Of a stretch of DNA of 64,000 nucleotides, positions 23,401 through 34,193 are shown in pieces. The notes beneath the pieces are model-generated. The model searched no databases. It worked only from the letters and a program-made list of their open reading frames with translations, and was not told the origin of the DNA. Position 1 is the stretch's first letter. Each line of letters opens with the position of its first letter. This DNA is from Cycas panzhihuaensis (lineage: Eukaryota; Cycadophyta). The DNA lies in the NCBI GenBank assembly GCA_023213395.1, contig CM041465.1:234863741-234927740 (forward strand). Reading direction: 5' to 3'. The position numbers were made by a program, and so were the translations under genes.

Positions 23401-24610
23401 ATGAGAGTGATTCCCCGTGAACGCCCTTTTACCAAACAAACCCGTTCTACCAGTTCAGCAAACCAAGGTCCATCTACTCATGCCTCGGCTTGCTCTATTG
23501 GTATACCTAATCTGTCCGAAGAAGACCCCGCGTCTTCTCCTCCTAGTCTCACGCGGTTCACCCCTATCGGCGTTGGGAGTTACAGGTACCTTGCTTCGTT
23601 TAGCGATGATGAGTCGCTCGACGAAGACGAGGATTGTCTTCACCCTGTCTCTTTCCTCCGCACTAGTAGGTCGCACCTGCCCTGTTCTAGATCCTCATCT
23701 AGAACCCCTCTTGTCGGTGAGGCTAGCCCCTCATGCGTGTCACACGTCATCGCTCGTGTTGACCTGCCTATCGCCAGTTCTTCTTGTCCAGTTCTTCTTT
23801 TTCATTACCCTCCCGTAGGTAATGGCTTTGAGGAATTGCCTTTCGCTCCTTCCGAGGAGCCTCTCTCGGGTTTCCTTTCAAATTTCCACGAGGAAGTTGA
23901 GCAACCCGACGGTCATCACGGTCCTGTTGCTCTTACTCCCTCTAGTGCTTCTTCTACTTGAAGTAAGGTCATCCATAGGGTGGATTACTTCGAGGATGAT
24001 GAAGCCCTGCTCGAGCATCTAGCAGGCCTTGCGCCCAACTTGCCTTCTGGTCACCACCAGCTTGGTCATCAGAAGATTCTCGCGATCAGATCCACGCTTG
24101 CCGATCTGATCCCGTCTCTTATTCCTCCTCCTCCCGTTGATCTTGCCCCTCTCCACTTCGAGGAGGGCAACGCCATGTGCATGGGGGCAACTCAAGACGT
24201 AGTCTTGGCCCCGGGCAAGGTCATTAAGGTCGTTGGAATGTTCTCCGATGAGATAAGAGAGTACTCCCTTCGCTCCGTGAATTTCGAGACATTTTTGCGT
24301 GGGATTATGCTGACATGAAGGGAATCGACCCCTCGATTATCACTCATAACCTCACCACCCTTCCTGGCACTCACCCATGCGCCCGGCGTCCTTCACCAAG
24401 CTATCTACCGTCAAAATGGAGGTTGAGAAGCTTCTGGACGCTGGGCTTATTACTTCCATTGACCGTTTGACCAAATTCAAACCCCGATGGGTTGGTCCTT
24501 TCGTCATTATTGAATCCCTCGATAATGGTGCCTATAGGATAGCCACCCTAGAAGGGCTCGAATTTGAGAAAGTCATTAATGGGATGTTCCTTAAGAAGTT
24601 TTATGCATGA
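23401..24610 (+). pseudogene. Tat-4 linker fused to integrase tail (core deleted)
   Basis: The linker (SFLRTSRS, VDYFEDDEALLEHL, FEEGNAMCMGATQD) is followed by the first RT residues EVEKLLDAGLITSID. At about 24463-24468 this is joined directly to the integrase C-terminal tail (TKFKPRWVGPFVIIES to LKKFYA at 24610). Compared with Tat-2, about 2.36 kb (equivalent to 12270-14625) is missing, taking the RT catalytic motif, RNase H and the integrase zinc finger and DDE residues. A short shared GACCG at the join suggests a microhomology deletion or template switch. Confidence 0.85.
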
Positions 24611-25196
24611 TCTCTCGGCGATCCCTTCGCCCTGCTCCGAAATGAGCCTAAACTACCATCTTAGGTTGTCCCCATTCTTCCCAACCACGGGTAGAGTGGC
24701 AATTTAAGATGGACTCCCTCTTCTTCTTTTCGGTTCCTTCTGCGGAACCCGCATTCTCGTATTCTCTCGGGAACCCTTGTGTCGTCTTGCTTGGGCATCC
24801 CCCAATCAGGAAGATGCTTGGAGGCGTCGTTGCCCCTCTTTCCTGCCCGTCGTTTCCTTCGCATATCCCGCTATGCTCTCCTGTAGACATGTATGCCGCC
24901 CTGCTCCCTAACCTCACACTTCTATGTCGTCTCGCTCACGGCATGTGTGTGTGCCCCTGTTAGGTGTGTGGTCATACATGGGAGGAAACGTGTGTCCATA
25001 CAACAAAATATCCACAACATAAAACATCTACAACATAACATTCACAATACACAAAAATAAACATACATGTCATCCATATGATACATCGTGCACAGCATCT
25101 CATATCCAAATGGAGTTCTAATCACCCCATGCACATATATATATATGCACCCGAGATCATGTCACATCATACATCCTGGGAAGCCGGTGTCCTTGT
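24611..25196. other. Tat-4 post-pol noncoding spacer
   Basis: No gene is seen. It matches the spacers of Tat-1 and Tat-2 and contains the intact form of the Tat-3 insertion site (GAAGCCGGTGTCC at 25180-25192), followed by the G tract where Tat-2 entered Tat-1. Confidence 0.6.
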
Positions 25197-25619
25197 AGGG
25201 GGGTACAATCATATAGTCCTATATATGACCCCCTGGAGGCCCGTGCTTTCCCCTGTCAAACCTACATGTACATATCCTACTGCTGTGGCCCCGCTCCTGG
25301 GGTGCCTTCTCCCGATCTCTGTGATCCCTCTCCTGGGGACCACATGCCTCTGAGGCTCCTCCTGGGCCTCCACGAGCTACCTGCCTCGCTCTCCTCATCC
25401 CTAGGTCGTCTCGGGATCGTCGTCGCCATGTGGGTCCGTGTCTTGCTCCGGCTCGACCTCGAGACCATCTGTGCTACTAGTTGATCGTATCTGGCCTGGA
25501 TACGATCCCGCTCTCCCTCGGCGTGCCTCTAAAGTTGGGTAGCACTCCACTGCGTAAGGAAATGGCTCTGGTTTTCAGATGAGAGCCGTGAAAATGAATC
25601 CATTTTCCCATTGTTTTCC
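25197..25619 (-). pseudogene. Tat-4 remnant of the antisense plant-mobile-domain gene
   Basis: Only the C-terminal end of exon 3 (25468 down to the TAG at 25277-25279; RRPRDEESEAGSSWRPRRSL region) and the 5' flank up to the TATA box remain. Compared with Tat-2, about 2.2 kb (equivalent to 42120-44345) is lost, removing the start codon, exon 2 with the domain and most of exon 3. The junction lies near 25515-25525. The same terminal TAG is found in Tat-1, Tat-2 and Tat-3. The remnant cannot encode the protein. Confidence 0.65.
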
Positions 25620-25626
25620 TTATATA
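25620..25626 (-). promoter_or_regulatory. Antisense-gene TATA box, Tat-4 copy
   Basis: TATATAA on the minus strand, within GCCTATATAAGG, is preceded by a G/C-rich stretch. The same box occurs in Tat-1 (51275-51281), Tat-2 (44450-44456) and Tat-3 (31524-31530), always antisense to the element and upstream of the antisense gene. It is retained here though the gene body is deleted. Confidence 0.6.
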
Positions 25627-25803
25627 GGCGGGGCCCCCAACTAGTACTCCCTCTGTTTTTGGTCTCGCGTCAGTCGCCGGGACCGTCTCGTTGTCCTGAT
25701 TACCTTTGCCTTCTGGCCCTGTCATCAATTATGCTTTATCGATACCCTTTTTGCCCGCCCTTGTGAGGGCATTTATGGTGCCTCGTTATTGCACTTTTGC
25801 TAG

Positions 25804-26143
25804 GGCCCTTCTGCACCGTTTTACATGCTACTCCCGTGCCTGCCTGAGTTTATACTCGTTTGGCTCGTTTCGCCGCTCTGGACTCATTTCTGCGGCCCTT
25901 TCTCGTTCTTGGGGTCCCCAAAAGGAATGCTCCCCCACTTGGGGGCATGTTTCGCTTTCTAAAGCGACCTTTTGGCACCCTAGGAGGCTTTTTCTCCCGA
26001 CCACTCTCTGCCGGTGATCGGGTTGCTTGTTCTCACCCTAGGTAACCTCATTGCTAGGTCCTCCTACCCTTCACGGCCACCTTTTGCTTGTTTTTTGAGT
26101 GTTGCTTTCACCACCCATTGTCTGCTTGGATTTTGTGTCACTT
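25804..26143 (+). other. Leader of the Tat-4 aRNH frame, after a candidate splice acceptor
   Basis: A pyrimidine-rich tract ending in TAG just before GGCCCTTCTG (AG at 25802-25803) is kept in all four Tat copies and could be a 3' splice site for a subgenomic aRNH mRNA. Between it and the aRNH ATG, short peptide similarity (for example GSLIARSSYPS in Tat-2 and Tat-3) hints at coding, but the frame differs between copies. Function is inferred only. Confidence 0.35.
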
Positions 26144-26560
26144 ATGTCTATCTACATCTTTACCGACGGCGGAAGCCGCGGTAATCTTGGACCTTTTGCC
26201 GCTGCATGGATTCTCCGCAGCCCTTCTGGACATGATCTCCTCTGCTTTGGGATCTTCCTCCCAAAGGCTACCAACAATGAAGCTGAGTATACAGCTGTTA
26301 TCGAAGCCCTCACTGATGCTCTCTATTTCCATCACGGACCCATTGTTTTGCTTTGCGACTCTCAAGTTGTGGTGTCTCATCTTACCCAGGTTTACCAGGT
26401 GCGATGCCCTCACTTGAGGACTCTTGCTTCACGCTGTCTCTCTCGGCGCTTTTCTTCTGTCGATATCCAGCATATCCCTTAGGCTCTCAATGCTGAGGTA
26501 GATAGTCTTGTTCGCCTCATCCTTGAGCTCCGCCTTTCCCTCCTTGCTGACCATCCCTGA
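26144..26560 (+). pseudogene. Tat-4 archaeal/plant-type RNase H (aRNH), one stop
   Basis: A 138-codon reading frame encodes a second RNase H that would degrade RNA in RNA-DNA hybrids during reverse transcription. Catalytic positions are visible: Asp in IFTDGGSRGN, Glu in NNEAEYTAVIEAL, Asp in LLCDSQVVVSHL, and a late Asp in NAEVDSLVR. This pattern is that of the aRNH known from Tat/Ogre retrotransposons, distinct from the RNase H in pol. The only in-frame stop is TAG at 26480-26482, where Tat-2 has Trp. It lies 1.5 kb after integrase and 0.4 kb before the 3' LTR, in its own ORF. It is the least damaged of the four copies. Confidence 0.85.
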
Positions 26561-26954
26561 GGTTTACCTGGCCTTCCCGTTGCCCAAGCCCCAGGTCGTC
26601 TGTCATTTTGCTTCGCGATCTGCTCACGCCTCTGAGACCGGGTTACTAATGAGGTAAAACTATAGTACCCACTATTTGTTCTTTATTTAGCTATGCATGT
26701 TATTTTGCATTCCTTGTGGTGGGGGCAGCCCCCTCACCTGTCTCATTCTCCCAGTCGGTTTCCAGGTGGCCCATAGGCATCCCCTATGCCGTCTCCACCG
26801 CCGCTTTCGTATCCACGCATCCCGCCACGACACTCGCCGGCACGCTTGCCTACTGTTGTGATCTTGATTGATATATCTATATACACATGTGCTACTGACA
26901 GTTGTGGTGCCAGCATTCGCCATTGCACCAGGCTTCCGAGCGGCGAGGCTCTCG

Positions 26955-26962
26955 CCAGGCAG
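26955..26962 (+). promoter_or_regulatory. Tat-4 polypurine tract, degenerate
   Basis: CCAGGCAG lies directly before the 3' LTR. Tat-1 has AAGGGGGCAG (52605-52614) at this place and Tat-2 AAGAGGGCAT (45834-45843). The tract would prime plus-strand DNA synthesis; here two purines have become pyrimidines. Confidence 0.5.
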
Positions 26963-29539
26963 TGTTTCCCAGCTTCCGGGAATGGATACAGAATCACCGA
27001 CTCAGGTAAGTGCAGGTATGTCTCTCGCATTATCATTGCTTTCTTTTACTGGATGTTTGCTTGCGTATCTGCATATGTATGACTTTGTGGGCAACCTTGT
27101 AGTCGTCCACACTTATTTTAGCCTATGATGACTATAGCAGGGGCACACTCCTAGCGAGTGTGGCACCCTGGTGACCACATTACTTCCCGCATCTTCCCTC
27201 CTCGCTCCAGGATCCACTAGGTTTGCGCCACCTCTGCCCGTGTGATGAGTCATCATCGTTTGGTCAACTTGCCACCCCACTCGAGCCCTATTTTTTCTCC
27301 TTTGGACCCTTTTGTTGGCTTGTTTGCTCCCGGGTAGGTGTTCTAGCTTTCTATTAGTCTTTTTGGTCATCTGCCCCCAGTCTAGACTGGTTGGTGGGCC
27401 CTATTTTTGGCTCTAGGTGCGTCTTGGCAGATTTCTGTGATCACGGAATATCTGTGATCATTGCCATGCAGACGACTGTCTCAGGCTATTTTTAAAAATC
27501 ATTGTGGCAATTTCACATTTATTGAAGCGCCACGTGGCTCGCTATATATTTCTCTTCCACCACACCCTAATCGCTTTAGGGTCTTGCTTAAGTACTTAAG
27601 CCCTTTTTGGCTCATTTTCAAGGATTCTTTGGCTCACTTTTGGAATTGCTTTCAAGGAAACATCATCCCGCTTTCGCTCTTCTCTGGCATGCATTGCCTC
27701 TTGGACGGCGTCCCTCCTTCAGCGCCCTACTCTCCTTTGGCGTGGCTGAGACATTCTCCCAGCCCCTCAAATGCCTTGGAGAGGGCCCCTTTGGAGTGGT
27801 TTCTAGTTGATCTTTGCCCAGGCGGCCATGAGTGCCCCAAGTGCGGTGTTTCCCATCACATCTCCGTAGCGTGGTCTCAAACACTCTACTTCAGATCTGG
27901 GCTGATTTCTCAACCCCTCTTCACTGCTCTTTGGCTGAGGCAAACCGCTTGCCTCTCCTTTTCAGGTATTCCTTGTTTTGTACTGGTTTTTCTTGTGATA
28001 TTGGTGCTTAAGTTTTTTTGCTCTTGCTTATTTCTCGAGAGTTGGTTTTCCTCCCTTTTGAGGACTGCTATACCACTCTTTCTGTGCTTCTTGCCTGCGT
28101 TTACTGCTTAAGGCAGCGGCGTTGAGGGGTGGCATAGGTTTTGGAGAGGGGTTGGGTGGATTCTGTACCACCTTCCACTCTCCCTAAGCGGCTCTAAGCC
28201 CTCCAAAGCCTCCCATCTCGCCCCGTGCTGCCCTTGGCTTGCAAACAAGGGTTTGAAGGCTCCCTTTGGTTGCCCAAACCAGCGCTGTCACAAGTTGCAG
28301 CGCTGATTTGGGGCCTTTTGCTCAGGTTTGGGCATCACCCATAAGTCCCAACCGCTGGTTTTTTGCTTCACCTTTTCTCCCCGGTCACCCGGTTTGCTCC
28401 CCATAGCATCCCGGTTAGCCGCGGGTGTCCTTGGGCCTCTCCTTGCCTTTTTCTTCTTAGTTTTTCAGCCCTTGCTCTTGACTTTCTCCTCGCTGCCTCG
28501 TGGCTCTTGAGGGGAGGTTAGGGCACCATTTGTGGGAGGTAGGCCACTCCAAGGCTTACCCAATCATCTACTTTTACCTTGGTCTCTTTCTTTTGGTACT
28601 TTCGTTGTTAGATTAGCACTAACATATGTATATTCAGATTCTCGTTTATGTTATTTAGGCATATATTGTTAGAGTTTTGTGTTGCATGTTAGTGTTCTTC
28701 CTTCGAGAAGAGAGAGAGAGACCGCTATTGCTTGCAGGTATTTGGGAAGTGCGGAGAACATCGCCTGTTGGCCTCGTTACCAGTAAGCACCTTTGCATGC
28801 GTTATATTTTTTATGCTATTTCATTTATTAGTTCGTGCTCCCTTTCTTTCTTTGGTACCGCATGTGATTTTCCGGGGAAGGTAAGGAAGCCCCTCTTTCG
28901 TCCGCCGCAACATCTTGCATCCAGTACGTCGCGCGGAGTGGTTGGGTGCTCCTCGAGAAGGCTTCTTCATCACACACGCGCTTGGTCTAGGTGCACGTTT
29001 CGCCCCCCTTTTGCTACCTCCTTTCCGCCTTTTATTTTTCTTGTAGTAATTAGCACATTGAAAGATAAAAGGGGAAAATTGGTTTGGTACTTGTTTGCGA
29101 TTCATTTGTCTTGTTACATGTATCTTTACCGTTCGTAGGAAAGATTGTAGAAGCCCTCTTCTCCCCTACCTTTCCTTCTCCCTCCTTAACCACACAAGTG
29201 CCTTGCTTCTCGCATCACTCGTGTACCTGGTTAGGTTGCGTAGGCTTACTCTTGGCCTATCTCCATTAGGTCCTCTCTTCCCCTTCCGCCACCCAAGGGT
29301 GGGAGGATCCTACCTTGTGTCAACCCAGGTTTGCCCTACGCGCCTTCACCCCTTGTTCGAAGCGGTGAAGGGTCACCTGATAGTAGCCATACTCCATTGC
29401 AGATCCCGAACTTGCGCTCCGGTGCACGGGGCGCTCTGCGTGATAGTTACTCACCTTTTAGGTTTCACCTTCTATCATTTCACCACTCACGCTCCCCCAC
29501 ACCTATCAGTTAGGTAGTTATCTCGTAGGAGCGCGTCCA
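26963..29539 (+). repeat. Tat-4 3' LTR (2577 bp)
   Basis: It starts TGTTTCCCAGC and ends GCGTCCA, followed by the TSD AACCA. It is colinear with the 5' LTR at 17551 with mainly transition differences. G-box at 27531-27536. An open 153-codon stretch at 28677-29138 mirrors that of the 5' LTR and is not considered a gene. Confidence 0.93.
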
Positions 29540-29544
29540 AACCA
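29540..29544. repeat. Target-site duplication of Tat-4, right copy (AACCA)
   Basis: This is an exact copy of 17546-17550, following the CA terminus of the Tat-4 3' LTR. The Tat-3 3' LTR resumes immediately after. Confidence 0.92.
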
Positions 29545-30153
29545 TAATCGAGTGATTAGGGTGCAACTGGTAGTGAGTTAAGTCACGAGACATATGGCAG
29601 TTCTGTAATAAATACGAGAATTGCCATGGCAGATTTTTAAAAATAAACTGAGATAGTCGTACCGCCGTAAATATCGCAGTACCACGAAATTTATGGTGGT
29701 GTGGAATCAAAGCCAAAACTGGCCCATACAGCCAGCCTGGGCTATGGGTCAGTGACCAAGGAGGCTGGCAGGGGGCAGGGACACCTACCCAGAGATAGAC
29801 AAGTAAACAAACGAGCCACGAAAAGCAATAGTGGGGGCTTAAAAGGTGCAGCAAGTCAACCAAGCAATGGTAAATCATCACACAGGCAGGGATGATGCAA
29901 GCCAAATGGGTCTTAAGGTCAGTAGGGAAAAATGTGAGAAGTGATGTGGCCACTGGGGTGCCACACTCGCCGGGAATATGCCCTCGCTATAGTCGTCATA
30001 GGCTAGATAAGTATAGATGATAACAAGATCATCTACGGAATCACATCATACAAGCATATACTCATCACAAAAGAAAACAATAATAAGGTGAGAAGCATAC
30101 CTGCACTTACTTGAGTTGACTGCTCTGTATCCATTCCTGAAAGTTATGAAACA
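29545..30153 (-). repeat. Tat-3 3' LTR, proximal part
   Basis: In element orientation this is the first 609 bases of the Tat-3 3' LTR, starting at 30153 with TGTTTC. It pairs with 41168-41782 of the 5' LTR. The G-box of the sister LTR (41219-41224) is mutated here (CATATG near 29591). A tract reading AATAGGGCAG on the minus strand (30163-30154) precedes it and is the Tat-3 polypurine tract. Confidence 0.88.
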
Positions 30154-30572
30154 CTGCCCTATTAGTAGCAAAACCTCGCCACTCAGAAGCATGGTACAAT
30201 GGTGAATGCTGGCAACACAACTGTCAGTAGCACATGTGTATGCAGATATATAAATCAAGATCATAATAGTAGTCAAGGGTGTTGATAAGTGTCGTGGCGG
30301 AATGCATGGATACAAAGGTAGAGGTGGAGACAACATAGGGGCTACCTATGTGCCACCCAGGAATCGACTGGAAAATATGAAAGGTGAGGGGGTTACCCCC
30401 ACCACCAAAGATGCAAAGAGATGTGCATGATCAAGTAGAAGAGATGAGTAAATATAAATGGTAGTCGCCATAGTTTAACCTCATTAGTGGCTAAGTTTCA
30501 GAGGTACAAATGGATCACAAGGCAAAGCACATGACAACCTAGGGCTTGGGTGATAGAGCGACCGGACAAACC

Positions 30573-30995
30573 TCAGGGATGGTCAACAAGAAGAGGAAGG
30601 CATTGCTTAAGGATAAGGCGAATGAGACCATCTGCCTCAACATTGAGGGTCTAAGGAATGTGCTGAATGCCAACAGACGAGAAATGAGCTAGGAGGGATC
30701 TAGTGGTAGAAGCAAGGGTTCTCAAGTGAGGGCATCGTACCTAGTAAACCTAAGTGAGATGGGACACCACAACCTGAGAGTCGTAAAGAAAAATAATAGG
30801 TCCGTGATGGAAATGGAGAACATTAGTGAGAGCTTCCATAACAGCTGTGTACTTAGCTTCATTATTAGTAGCCTCTGGGAGGAAGATCCCAGAGCACAAG
30901 AAATCATGTCTAGAGGGGCTACAAAGAATCCATGCAGTGGCAAAAGGTCCAAGGTTACCATGGCTTTCGCCGTCGGTAAAAATATAGAGGGACAT
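30573..30995 (-). pseudogene. Tat-3 aRNH, with internal stops
   Basis: This is a second RNase H in the sense orientation of Tat-3. IFTDGESHGN, NNEAKYTAVMEAL and LYDSQVVVSHL carry the catalytic Asp, Glu and Asp. The frame from ATG at 30995 to TGA at 30573 is 141 codons, close to the 138 of Tat-4, but a stop follows VVVSHLT near 30750 and others lie beyond. It sits between the antisense gene promoter and the 3' LTR, as in every Tat copy. Confidence 0.78.
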
Positions 30996-31523
30996 GGGTG
31001 ACACAAAGTCCTGGTAGTAAATAAACAATAATGGATCAAAAGAGGGGCTCGAAAGACAAGAAATAAGTGGCCGTGAAGGGTAGGAGGACCTAGCAATGAG
31101 GCTACCCAAGGACGAGAGTAAGCAGTCTGACCATTACCTAAGAGCGGGCAAGAAAAGGGCACCTTAGGGTACCAAAAAGGTCACTTTGGGAAGTAAAACA
31201 TGCCCTTGGATAGGGGGAACTTTCACTCTGGAGACCCCAGGAGTAGAAAAGATCTGCAGAAATGAGTCTAGGATGGCAAAATGAGCCAAATGAGTATAAA
31301 CTTGGGCATGCATGGTACTGGCACATAAAACGAGACAGAAGGGCCCTACAAAAAAGTGCAGTGATGAGGTGCCATAAATGCACTTGCAGGGAAGAGCAGA
31401 AAGGGTACCAAAGGAGTGCAACAGGAGGCAGGACCAGAAGACAAAGGTGAACAGGGAAATAGGACGATCCCAACGGCTGTCGCAAGAGCAGAAACGGAAG
31501 TAGTGCCCATCGGGGCCCCCGCC

Positions 31524-31530
31524 TATATAA
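31524..31530 (+). promoter_or_regulatory. Antisense-gene TATA box, Tat-3 copy
   Basis: TATATAA within CGCCTATATAAGG, on the strand opposite to Tat-3. It lies 161 bases upstream of the proposed start codon at 31691. Spacing is matched in Tat-1 and Tat-2 (160-161 bases from box to ATG). Confidence 0.65.
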
Positions 31531-31690
31531 GGAAATTCAACAGAAAACATATTCATTTTCACTAGCTCCCGTGAGAAACCAGAGCCATTACCTTATGCAA
31601 CGAAGTGCCGCCTAACTTCGAAGGCATGCAGAGGGAGATCAGACTGTCAGATCAGAGCATGGGAAGAGCCAGCGAGATCATTAGAGTGAG

Positions 31691-34113
31691 ATGATGACAG
31701 CCAGACTGAATCCAGTGAGTGGATCCCATGAAACCCATCCCACTTCGAAGTTTGAATTTGAGTACTTTTTACTGGTTTTCATGTAGTTTTTGTGCCCCTT
31801 AGGGGCAAATGATGGCCTCTCAGAGTCTGAATTGGACCCAGAAAGAGGAGGGACCTAGGCATTAGGGAGCCCTGGTCCCAGTAGGCCCTATGAGATCCAC
31901 CCAAAACATTTTTTTTTTAATTTTTAGGGCAGAAACCCCTCCCCCTTTTGGGGGGGTGCCGTTTGTATTGCAGCAAAGATCACAGTTCCACGATCTTTGC
32001 CACGAGGCCCTGATCAACACAGGACCTGAGCTAAATTTTGTGATACCATGAAGTTTAGTGCTGTAGAAAAAAGAAGATGAGGGGTCCTAAGGCCCCGAAT
32101 CTCGATCAAACAGGGCTGGTAAATAGCCAGGAGGATAGAGGATTGACATAGACTTGACTCTGACTATTTTGTGGTGTTAACAGGTTATTGTTGTGGTGGA
32201 TAACTGTGAGAACATAGGGATGGCAATGCTCAGTTATATTGAGATGATGTCCAGGGAGGACAAGGGGGTCCTGCGGAGGTGCGGCCTGTTCAAGGCCCTA
32301 AAGACAGCTCAGTTCACATCAGACCAGAGATTGTTAGTCGACATTATATCACACTGGGACAGGAGGAGGCATGTTTTCCACCTACCCCATGTGGGAGATA
32401 TGATAGTGACACTGAGGGATATCTAGTAGATATTGGGAGTACTGACGACTGGGAGGCCAGTGGCACTAGGAGCGATGCTTAGCAATGAGGTAGCACATAG
32501 GGAGGCAACAGTATTCTTTACAGGGATAGAAAAATGGGAGAGGAGAGGAGTTCCTCTCTAGACTATGGTTGTGTCCAGGATTCCTTAGGTGAGGAAACTT
32601 ATCACATTATACATTTTGTTTTGGGTTTCCCAGAAATAGAACTATAGGGACATCCCTGGGGGATGGATGGATGCAATGCACCGTTGTGAGGCTGGAGAGA
32701 GGATGGATTGGGCCACCTTGATAGCGGCGAATCTCATCGCACAGCTTGACACTATCAGGATGATAGGCAGAGGAGGACTATCCTATAGCACATTACTACA
32801 GTGCTAGTTTTTCGATCATTTTGGAGTAGTGGCACCAGCAGGAGGACCACACCCCATTACAGAGTGGGCCCAATGGTCCACATGTGGTAGACCAGGCTGA
32901 GGAGGATAGAGGACCAGGCCTATGTCTGGTGCTCAGTGGAGGCTACATCACTAGACCTCCTCACTATGATAGACTATGTGGCAGATCTGTATAGGGTAGT
33001 GAGGTAGGACGATAATGATGAGGCAGGCGAAGAAGGGGTGTTCCCAGGTGATGACGACGATGATAGAGATGGGGCCAAACCATCATGACTTGCGAGAGAG
33101 GCAAGTCCATCAAGGACAGCAGGAGGAGCAACAGGGCCATCCGAGACTGCCAGAGGAGAGGCAGGCCCATCAGGGGCTACAGAGGAGAGCAGGGGGCTAG
33201 TGACAAGGGCTCGCAGGCTACAGATCGTGAGGAGATCTAGAGAGATGACAACTGAGCTAGTCCCAGTGAGGAGAGAAGCCCAGGCAGAGGTGGTACCTAA
33301 GGAGGAGGTACTAGCTGCTACCGGGGAGCTAGGAGGAGAGGTTATCGCACGGGTGGAGGAGCCAGCGGTCATAGTAAGTGAGGCATAACCATTTCCTCGT
33401 TGTTTGATAGCTAGATAGACAGTTTTATTTAGTTTTATTTTGACATGTAGTTGATATATACTAATATATGGTATGTTGGATTTGTAAGTACTGTGGACAT
33501 TTAGCGGTTGGTAGAGGCTATGGTGAGGGAGATATTCCCTCAGGTGTACACAGAGGGGCAGCCACCCATCTAGATAGAGGATGCACCTAGATCAGTAGGT
33601 GCCCATATGGCAGTATTCACCCCGTTGGTGAGGGCGAGAGATATTTGGGCTGCAGAGTCCTAGGAGTATATAGCATTCAGGGGAAAAATGCAGAGAGAGT
33701 TGGATGAGGCCAGGGGCAAGCAAGACGCATTACGGAGTTGCGTACAGGCTCTAGAGACCTAAGGAGGAGCAGGTGGAGACACGGAGAGCAAGGTTCAGCT
33801 AGCAGTCCTAGAGGAGCATCTCCGAGGGACGGAGGAGAGGTTCTAGAGTATGGAGGAGAGACTCCAAGGAGTAGAGGGAGAGAGGGATCATATCTAGGTT
33901 CGATACGATTAGCCGGTAGACCAGGTAGCATCAAGGTCGAGCAGGAGCAGGACGTACACCCACACAACAGTGATGACCCCAAGATGGCCATGTGATGAGG
34001 GGAGCGAGGCAGGGAGCTTATGGAGGCCCAGGAGGAGCCTCGGAGGGATGTGGTCCGCAGGAGAGGGATCACACAAACTAGGAGATGGTACCCTAAGAGC
34101 GAGGCAGAAGTAG
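31691..34113 (+). pseudogene. Antisense plant-mobile-domain-like gene in Tat-3, three exons, broken
   Basis: The gene runs opposite to Tat-3. Exon 1 coding is 31691-31714 (8 codons), ending at donor GTGAGT (31715). The acceptor is AG at 32182-32183. Exon 2 (32184 to about 33373) begins in the same phase as exon 1. It encodes a domain resembling the plant mobile domain: RLLVDIISHWDRRRHVFHL, then GDMIVTL, ILGVL and NYRDIPGGWMDAM, followed by an acidic low-complexity linker. Intron 2 is about 130 nt (candidate donor GTAAGT at 33374, acceptor 33503-33504). Exon 3 (33505-34113) has a heptad-like Glu/Leu-rich stretch, likely a coiled coil, and ends at TAG. Several stops and a shift make this copy dead. 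Function is unknown. Confidence 0.62.
31973..32000. repeat. Intron hairpin, Tat-3 copy
   Basis: GCAAAGATC and GATCTTTGC form a perfect 9-bp stem around a 10-base spacer inside the first intron of the antisense gene. The same hairpin occurs in Tat-1 (50809-50838, 11-bp stem) and, weaker, in Tat-2 (about 43980-44010). A C-rich/G-rich fold-back lies just upstream (about 31936-31956). Confidence 0.6.
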
Positions 34114-34193
34114 AGTAGGACATATGTATTTGATTTTAGCAGGGGAAAGCATGGGCCTCTAGGGGGTCATATATATAGAGTCATATGATTGTA

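Larger units (their letters stand above)
17551..29539 (+). mobile_element. Tat-4, youngest and innermost Tat element, deletion derivative
   Basis: This complete 11,989-bp insertion has LTRs at 17551-20135 and 26963-29539, the primer site at 20137, gag, protease, a short pol remnant (to 24610), a shortened extra module and an aRNH ORF. RT, RNase H and most of integrase are deleted, and so is most of the antisense gene. It is the best preserved copy: TG...CA ends and TSD are intact, and its LTRs differ at very roughly 6 percent in the first 290 bp by eye. Gag has frameshifts, so it must have moved using proteins from elsewhere or decayed after insertion. Confidence 0.93.
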
